A stretch of DNA of 10,605 bases from Casimicrobiaceae bacterium (lineage in GTDB: Bacteria; Pseudomonadota; Gammaproteobacteria; Burkholderiales; Casimicrobiaceae): contig CATPAO010000224.1 in assembly GCA_955652025.1 (NCBI GenBank), positions 1 to 10,605 on the forward strand, written 5' to 3'. The notes under the pieces are model-generated. The model had not been told where the DNA came from. It worked only from the letters and a program-made list of their open reading frames with translations, and ran no database searches. The translations under genes were made by a program, and so were the position numbers. Numbering within the stretch: position 1 is the first letter of the stretch; each line of letters opens with the position of its first letter. This document shows, piece by piece, positions 6,233 through 10,605 of this stretch.

Positions 6233-7167
6233 CACCCGCTGTGCGGCCAGCGACCAAGGCGCGCGGCGTAGTCGAGCGCAGTCCCGGCGAACACCGCGAG
6301 CCCGAGCCAATGGTTGCCGAGAAACGCGCGGAAGCAGCGATCGCGGTCGCGATCCCGGATCAGCCAAAGATGGTAAATCGCGATAAGGGATGCGGCCGAC
6401 AGTCCGGCGTAATAGATCGCACCCATCGTGCGTATCGATCCAGCCCACGCCATTCCGGCGAGATAGATCGCATAGCACGCTGCGATGGCGGCGACGTCGA
6501 ACCGGCCGAACGTCAACGCCGACGTGCGGATGCCGACGTTGATATCGTCGTCGCGGTCGACCATCGCATACTCGGTATCGTAGGCGATGACCCAAAAGAG
6601 GTTGATCGCGAGCAGTATCCAAGCAAGCGGCGGCACCGAATTCTGGACGGCGGCGAACGCCATCGGAACACCGAACGAGAAGGCGATGCCGAGAAATGCC
6701 TGAGGCAACGCGAAAAACCGCTTGCAGAACGGGTAGACGATCGCAATCGCGAGTGCCGGCACCGACCACAGAATGGCCGCGCGATTGGTCGTCAGCACCA
6801 GTATGAAGGCACAGAGCGCGAGCACGGCCGCGAGCACCAGCGCTTCCCAGGGTGCGACGATTCGTGCCGCGAGCGGCCGGCTCGCCGTACGCTTGACGTG
6901 GAGGTCGAAATCCCGGTCGGCCCAGTCGTTGACCGCGCACCCGGCCGAGCGCATCAACAGCGTGCCGACAATGAAGATCAGCACGAGCGAGATCGCCGGC
7001 GCACCGGACGCCGCGAGCCACAGCGCCGTCAACGTCGGCCACAACAGGAGCAATGTGCCGATCGGCTTGTCGAGGCGGAGCAACCGTCCGTAAGCGTCGA
7101 TTCGAGCGCGCGGCGAGAGCGCTGGCAGCGCGGAACGCGGCGCCGTTGCGTTTTCGACCACGCCCAT
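6232..7167 (-). CDS. ubiA: 4-hydroxybenzoate octaprenyltransferase UbiA
   Basis: 311 residues, a multi-pass inner-membrane prenyltransferase. It joins a polyprenyl diphosphate to 4-hydroxybenzoate, the step before UbiD in ubiquinone synthesis. The two Asp-rich magnesium/diphosphate motifs are intact: NDWADRDFD at 80-88 and [12 protein letters not shown] at 197-208. [16 protein letters not shown] at 30-45 is the usual N-terminal signature. About eight or nine hydrophobic segments follow. The start at 7167 overlaps the stop of the epimerase gene by one base (TGATG). An in-frame ATG at 7404 would place 79 unrelated residues inside the upstream gene and is rejected. It is the middle gene of a three-gene operon with overlaps at both ends, so it is probably translationally coupled. 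Confidence 0.95.
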   Translation of the reverse strand: MGVVENATAPRSALPALSPRARIDAYGRLLRLDKPIGTLLLLWPTLTALWLAASGAPAISLVLIFIVGTLLMRSAGCAVNDWADRDFDLHVKRTASRPLAARIVAPWEALVLAAVLALCAFILVLTTNRAAILWSVPALAIAIVYPFCKRFFALPQAFLGIAFSFGVPMAFAAVQNSVPPLAWILLAINLFWVIAYDTEYAMVDRDDDINVGIRTSALTFGRFDVAAIAACYAIYLAGMAWAGSIRTMGAIYYAGLSAASLIAIYHLWLIRDRDRDRCFRAFLGNHWLGLAVFAGTALDYAARLGRWPHSG

Positions 7168-8069
7168 CAGATCGGCAACGCAAGTTGTTTTTTCATCTCG
7201 CGCGGCGCAATTTCCGCGAGCAGCGTCTGCGGCGTCGGATAGCGGAGCCGCACGCGCAGCTCGCGCTTCATCCGCGCATTCGAAAGCCGCCGCGACTCGC
7301 TCATGAACGACAGCAGGATAGGCGCGATCCGTCGCTCGGCTTCGTCCCAGCCCACGCGTGGCGGTCGCGGCAGGCGATACGCATCGGCGACCAGGTCGAA
7401 CCAACCCGCCATCTTCAGCTCCGAATCGTCGGTGGCGTTATAGGCGCGATTCGCGCGTCCATGGAACAACGCGGCCACGGCGACGCGCGCAAGGTCATCG
7501 GCGTGAATGTGGCTGGTGTAGACGTCGTCCTCCGCCGCGAGCACCGGCGTGCCGTGGCGAATGCGGTCGAGCGGCAGCCGCGTTTCGGCGTAAATGCCTG
7601 GAACGCGCAAAATCGAAAGTGCCACACCGTTGCGTCCTGCCCAGGCGCGCAGACGATCTTCGGCCGCGACGCGGCGGCGGGCGCGGGGCGTTTGCGCGCG
7701 GCGGGCGCGAACCTCGGATACGCGCGCGCCGGCGCAGTCGCCATAGACGCCCGACGTCGAGAGGTAGACGAAACGCTGCGGTATAATCCGCGCCCTTGCG
7801 AGCGTCGCGATCAGCCGTTGTGTGCGCGGATCATCGCGACCGTCGGACGGCGGCGGCGCGAAATGCAGGACGGCGAACGGGGCGGTCGCGAGCCGGCGAA
7901 GCGTGTCGAGGCGATCGAGATCGCCGATGATCGGCACGATACCGTGGGCGCGAAGCTTGGCGACCGCATCGTCGCGCCGGATGAGACCATACAAACGCGC
8001 GCGGCCCGCCAGAAGCGCGGCGGTGCGCAGCGCGACGTCCCCGCAGCCTATCAACAAAATCCTGATCAC
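7167..8069 (-). CDS. NAD(P)-binding atypical SDR / epimerase-like protein (YeeZ-like)
   Basis: 300 residues. The N-terminal Rossmann motif is [20 protein letters not shown], with GxGxxxxR at 8-15. [11 protein letters not shown] at 101-111 is the extended-SDR serine/tyrosine region, and RVPGIY (155-160) with [12 protein letters not shown] (185-196) is the conserved second half of NAD-dependent epimerases. The YxxxK catalytic pair is not where expected: the segment after STSGVYG reads [10 protein letters not shown], as in atypical SDRs such as E. coli YeeZ, whose function is unknown. It may bind NAD(P) without being a classical epimerase. The start is a GTG, because no ATG lies in frame near the Rossmann motif. 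It is the first gene of the operon with ubiA and the glycosylase, and is divergent from the reductase gene 54 bases away. Confidence 0.85.
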   Translation of the reverse strand: MIRILLIGCGDVALRTAALLAGRARLYGLIRRDDAVAKLRAHGIVPIIGDLDRLDTLRRLATAPFAVLHFAPPPSDGRDDPRTQRLIATLARARIIPQRFVYLSTSGVYGDCAGARVSEVRARRAQTPRARRRVAAEDRLRAWAGRNGVALSILRVPGIYAETRLPLDRIRHGTPVLAAEDDVYTSHIHADDLARVAVAALFHGRANRAYNATDDSELKMAGWFDLVADAYRLPRPPRVGWDEAERRIAPILLSFMSESRRLSNARMKRELRVRLRYPTPQTLLAEIAPREMKKQLALPI

Positions 8070-8123
8070 GAACTTGCCATCGATGCGCGCGCCGGCACGC
8101 GACGACCGACGCCGACATTCCCG

Positions 8124-9152
8124 ATGCAGATTACCATAAAGCCCAGCGATCACGCGTTCACCTGCGACACCGACGAGACGGTGTTGCAGGCGGCGATGCG
8201 CGCCGATTTGATGATCCCGTACGGTTGCCGCAATGGCGCGTGCGGCACGTGCAAAGGAAAAATTCTCGACGGCAACGTCGATTACGGCGCGTACCAAGCG
8301 TCGACGCTCACCGAGGACGAAAAGCGGCAGGGCTTCGCGCTGTTTTGCTGCGCCAAGCCGCTCGGCGACCTTGTGATCGAAGTGCGCGAGGTGCGACGCG
8401 CCGGCGACATCCAGATCCGGCGCCTCCCTTGCCGCATCGAGTCGATCGCAAGGCCGGCCTCCGACGTGGCGATCGTCAAGCTGAAGCTGCCCGCCAACGA
8501 ACGGCTGCAATTTCTCGCCGGCCAGTACATCGACCTGTTGCTGAAGGACGGCAAGCGCCGCAGCTTTTCGCTCGCAACGCCGCCGCACGCCGACGAGCTG
8601 CTCGAGCTGCACATCCGCCACGTGCCAGGCGGTTTGTTTTCCGACGCGCTGTTCACGCAATACAAGGGACGCGAGATTCTCCGCTTCGAAGGACCGCTTG
8701 GTGCGTTCTACCTCCGCGAAGAGTCCGACAAGCCGATCATCTTCATCGCCGGCGGCACGGGCTTCGCGCCGATCAAGGCCGTCATCGAGCATGTCCTCCA
8801 TCACGAGATCGAGCGGCCGATGGTGCTGTACTGGGGCGCGCGTTCGAAACAGGACCTGTATCTCCCCGACCTCCCCGGACGCTGGCAGACCGAGCATCCG
8901 GGCCGTTTCACGTACATCCCGGTATTATCGGAGCCGAGAGTCGACGACGCGTGGCCCGGGCGCACCGGCTTCGTTCATCGTGCCGTGCTCGATGATTTCG
9001 ACGATCTCTCTGGCTACCAGGTTTACGCGTGCGGAGGTCCGGCGATGATCGACGCGGCGCGACGCGAGTTCACGCGAGAGCGGCGACTGCCGCCCGAAGA
9101 GTTCTTCGCCGATAGCTTCACGTATGCGGCGGAGAGCGAGACCCGCAACTGA
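8124..9152 (+). CDS. AscD-like 2Fe-2S/FAD/NAD(P)H oxidoreductase
   Basis: 342 residues in three domains. A plant-type ferredoxin domain (1-90) has the cluster ligands Cys35, Cys40 and Cys43 in CRNGACGTC, with the fourth at Cys75 (or Cys76). An FAD domain follows (about 100-200) with the RSFSLA flavin motif at 146-151. Last is an NAD(P)H domain with GGTGFAP at 210-216 and ACGGPAMID at 302-310. Proteins of this order are usually annotated as CDP-6-deoxy-delta-3,4-glucoseen reductase, after AscD of Yersinia 3,6-dideoxyhexose synthesis. No other gene of that pathway is present, so the natural partner is unknown and the name should be taken as homology only. The frame is open upstream, but the conserved start MQITIKPSDHAF fits the ATG at 8124. 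It is divergent from the epimerase operon and lies 11 bases before the deacetylase gene. Confidence 0.9.
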   Translation: MQITIKPSDHAFTCDTDETVLQAAMRADLMIPYGCRNGACGTCKGKILDGNVDYGAYQASTLTEDEKRQGFALFCCAKPLGDLVIEVREVRRAGDIQIRRLPCRIESIARPASDVAIVKLKLPANERLQFLAGQYIDLLLKDGKRRSFSLATPPHADELLELHIRHVPGGLFSDALFTQYKGREILRFEGPLGAFYLREESDKPIIFIAGGTGFAPIKAVIEHVLHHEIERPMVLYWGARSKQDLYLPDLPGRWQTEHPGRFTYIPVLSEPRVDDAWPGRTGFVHRAVLDDFDDLSGYQVYACGGPAMIDAARREFTRERRLPPEEFFADSFTYAAESETRN

Positions 9153-9163
9153 CGGTTTCCTGA

Positions 9164-10015
9164 ATGAAAGCATTCGTACTCCTCTACCATTCGCACCGCG
9201 TGCTCGGTTCGATCTATGAATCGAACGATCACATCGCTTTTGCGCAAGACCTGGGGACCATTGTCGAAACCGGATGCGAGATCGTATCGCTCGCGACGTT
9301 GGTCGGGCTGATCCGGCGTAAGCCGCTCTTTGCTCGCTGGTCGAACGCCGAACGCCGCTACATCGCGCTGACATTCGACGACGGACCCGAATACGACGCC
9401 ATCGATTTCGACCATCCCGAATTCGGCCGGCAACGAAGCTTTCTCGGCATCATGCAGGATTTCCGCGCCACCGCCGAGGGCCGCGCGCAACGCTACGTCG
9501 GCGGCACGAGCTTCGTGATCGCATCGCCTGTCGCCCGAGCAATCATGGAGTCGAAGTTCGACCCGTGCTTCACCTACCTTCGCAATGGCTCGTTGAACGA
9601 CGATTGGTGGAATCCCGCTATCGATTCCGCGATGCTGTCGATCGCGAACCACAGTTGGGACCATTTGCATCCCGGCTTGCCGGAGGTGGCGCATTCCCGG
9701 CAGGCGAAGGCTAACTTTCGCGAAGTCGACTGTGAAGCCGATGCGGACGCACAAATTGCTGCGGCGTATCGATACATCTCGACGAAGACGCGCGGTCGCG
9801 CGACGCCGTATTTCGCATACCCCTACGGCCACTACAATGAATTTCTGGTGCACCAGTATTTGCCTGGTCGTCGCCGACGGCACCAAATGCGCGCGGCGTT
9901 TTCGACTGACGGTCGAGCGGTCGACGCGACCACCGATCCGTGGTGCATCCCCCGTCTGACCTGCGGCGACCATTGGAAAACCCACGACGATCTGGCGCGT
10001 GTTCTCTCGGCGTGA
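9164..10015 (+). CDS. polysaccharide deacetylase family (NodB-like) protein
   Basis: 283 residues. It has the NodB-type motifs of carbohydrate esterase family 4: LTFDDGP at 69-75 (catalytic base Asp72, metal Asp73), TSFVIA at 115-120 (the usual FFVIG strand), NHSWDH at 162-167 (metal His163 and His167) and YPYGHYNE at 219-226 in place of the more common RxPYG. The C-terminal PRLTCGDHWK is also in family style. There is no signal peptide, so it is probably cytoplasmic. The roughly 90 residues between motifs 1 and 2 are longer than usual and contain a Cys/Trp-bearing insert (about 131-155). The ATG is 11 bases after the reductase stop. Third-position GC (about 70 per cent in the first 54 codons) looks lower than in the left-hand genes, which may point to a different origin. 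The substrate is unknown. Confidence 0.8.
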   Translation: MKAFVLLYHSHRVLGSIYESNDHIAFAQDLGTIVETGCEIVSLATLVGLIRRKPLFARWSNAERRYIALTFDDGPEYDAIDFDHPEFGRQRSFLGIMQDFRATAEGRAQRYVGGTSFVIASPVARAIMESKFDPCFTYLRNGSLNDDWWNPAIDSAMLSIANHSWDHLHPGLPEVAHSRQAKANFREVDCEADADAQIAAAYRYISTKTRGRATPYFAYPYGHYNEFLVHQYLPGRRRRHQMRAAFSTDGRAVDATTDPWCIPRLTCGDHWKTHDDLARVLSA

Positions 10016-10024
10016 AAGACCGCA

Positions 10025-10582
10025 ATGATCGATATCGTTGAAGCTCCCGATCGGCTCGAAGGTCGAATCGCTGCGGTGCGCGTCCCGAACGCCGACTTCT
10101 TCGCGGCCCAATTGTTCGTCGACAGCTTCGCGCAACCGTTTCCCATCCCCCGCGATAACTGCGGGCTTGCCATTCCCACACCACCCGCGGCATGGCGCCA
10201 GTTCGTGGCGCTCTACCGATGGCCGGACGACCGCGTGGAGACGGTTGGCTTTTGCAATTGGATCCGGTTCAACGACGTCTACCTCGAGGGTGGGCTTTGC
10301 GTTCGACCGGGGTTTTACCGGCGACTGCCCCGCGCGCAATTCGCAGAATGCGCCGAGCGCGGAGGCGTTGCGCAGATCATGATGGACGCGGCGGCGGCCG
10401 AACTGAACGACTGCCCGGCCTGGTTCGGATTTTGCGGGGACTATAAATCGTATCGGGTGTGCCTACGCGCAGGCTTCGTGCCGACGGGGCGGAAATTTCT
10501 GATCGCAAGATGGTTCGGTGACGTTTCGGACGGCGAGAAAAGTCGCCTCGTCGACATGATTGCCGCAATCGGTCCGTTTTGA
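10025..10582 (+). CDS. hypothetical protein with GNAT-like C-terminal segment
   Basis: 185 residues, complete in the window, beginning nine bases after the deacetylase stop. I do not recognise the family firmly. The segment FGFCGDYKSYRVCLRAGF, followed by VPTGRKFLIARW (134-163), resembles the end of GNAT N-acyltransferase domains, where an Asn/Ser-containing helix is followed by AGF and a final strand. VYLEGGLCV (85-93) could be the preceding strand. No clear Q/RxxGxG/A acetyl-CoA loop is visible, so enzymatic activity is uncertain. It is rich in aromatic residues and Cys, with no signal peptide or membrane segment. Its tight spacing suggests co-transcription and a shared role with the deacetylase. 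The TGA stop sits inside the palindrome at 10579-10592. Confidence 0.65.
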   Translation: MIDIVEAPDRLEGRIAAVRVPNADFFAAQLFVDSFAQPFPIPRDNCGLAIPTPPAAWRQFVALYRWPDDRVETVGFCNWIRFNDVYLEGGLCVRPGFYRRLPRAQFAECAERGGVAQIMMDAAAAELNDCPAWFGFCGDYKSYRVCLRAGFVPTGRKFLIARWFGDVSDGEKSRLVDMIAAIGPF

Positions 10583-10592
10583 CGCGCGTCAA
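10579..10592. promoter_or_regulatory. perfect 14-base palindrome, FNR/CRP-type spacing
   Basis: TTGACGCGCGTCAA overlaps the stop codon of the last gene. Its layout, TTGAC-N4-GTCAA, is close to the TTGAT-N4-ATCAA site of FNR/ANR/DNR-type regulators. Any gene it controls would lie beyond the window. It also could form a five-base stem with a four-base loop, but no T-run follows, so I do not call a terminator. Confidence 0.3.
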
Positions 10593-10605
10593 TCAGTATG
10601 CAATA

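Noticed and set aside
6233..7183. long upstream extension of the glycosylase frame
   Set aside because: This part is ubiA read in another frame; the glycosylase homology starts at the ATG at 6232, which also forms the TGATG overlap.
5920..7242. 440-codon + strand open frame
   Set aside because: Antisense to ubiA and the glycosylase; Arg/Gln/Asp-rich translation without motifs.
7053..8123. upstream extension of the reductase frame
   Set aside because: It is antisense to the epimerase and ubiA; the ferredoxin domain begins at 8124.

Overview
The window is GC-rich chromosomal DNA from a proteobacterium, most likely a betaproteobacterium of the Burkholderiales type. Reasons: the long antisense open frames and GC-rich third positions; the YqjD/YqjE/YqjK-type trio; UbiD and UbiA of proteobacterial form; and an AscD-like 2Fe-2S/flavin reductase of the kind usually annotated as CDP-6-deoxy-delta-3,4-glucoseen reductase in that group. 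I see no rRNA, tRNA, CRISPR array, insertion sequence or phage gene. Species cannot be assigned from the sequence alone.

Layout. At the left (190-2356, + strand) lie a family 2 glycosyltransferase with a TPR-like C-terminal half, then a tight three-gene operon of small membrane proteins (DUF883/ElaB-YqjD, YqjE-like, YqjK-like) with its own TATAAT-type promoter and overlapping start/stop codons. This block converges, with only 6 bases between, on a minus-strand block (2363-5598). Read in its own direction, that block contains a secreted dienelactone-hydrolase-family protein, a decayed short-chain dehydrogenase (pseudogene), an 83-residue zinc-ribbon protein and ubiD.

A second minus-strand operon (5753-8069) reads atypical SDR/epimerase, then ubiA, then a hypoxanthine/deoxyinosine-type DNA glycosylase. 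The genes are joined by one-base TGATG overlaps, and a possible terminator overlaps the last stop codon. Divergent from it on the + strand (8124-10582) are the ferredoxin-type reductase, a polysaccharide-deacetylase-family protein and an uncharacterised protein with a GNAT-like C-terminal segment, separated by about 10 bases each.

Functionally, UbiA (4-hydroxybenzoate prenylation) and UbiD (decarboxylation of the prenylated product) give two consecutive steps of ubiquinone synthesis, though they lie in two different operons here. The other genes are mostly housekeeping or envelope related. I do not find a convincing new multi-gene system. The points most worth a second look are the collapsed SDR pseudogene, a His-to-Met change beside the cofactor pocket of UbiD, two perfect palindromes (5690-5704 and 10579-10592), a TATAAT embedded antisense in the epimerase, and the uncharacterised deacetylase/GNAT-like pair at the right edge.
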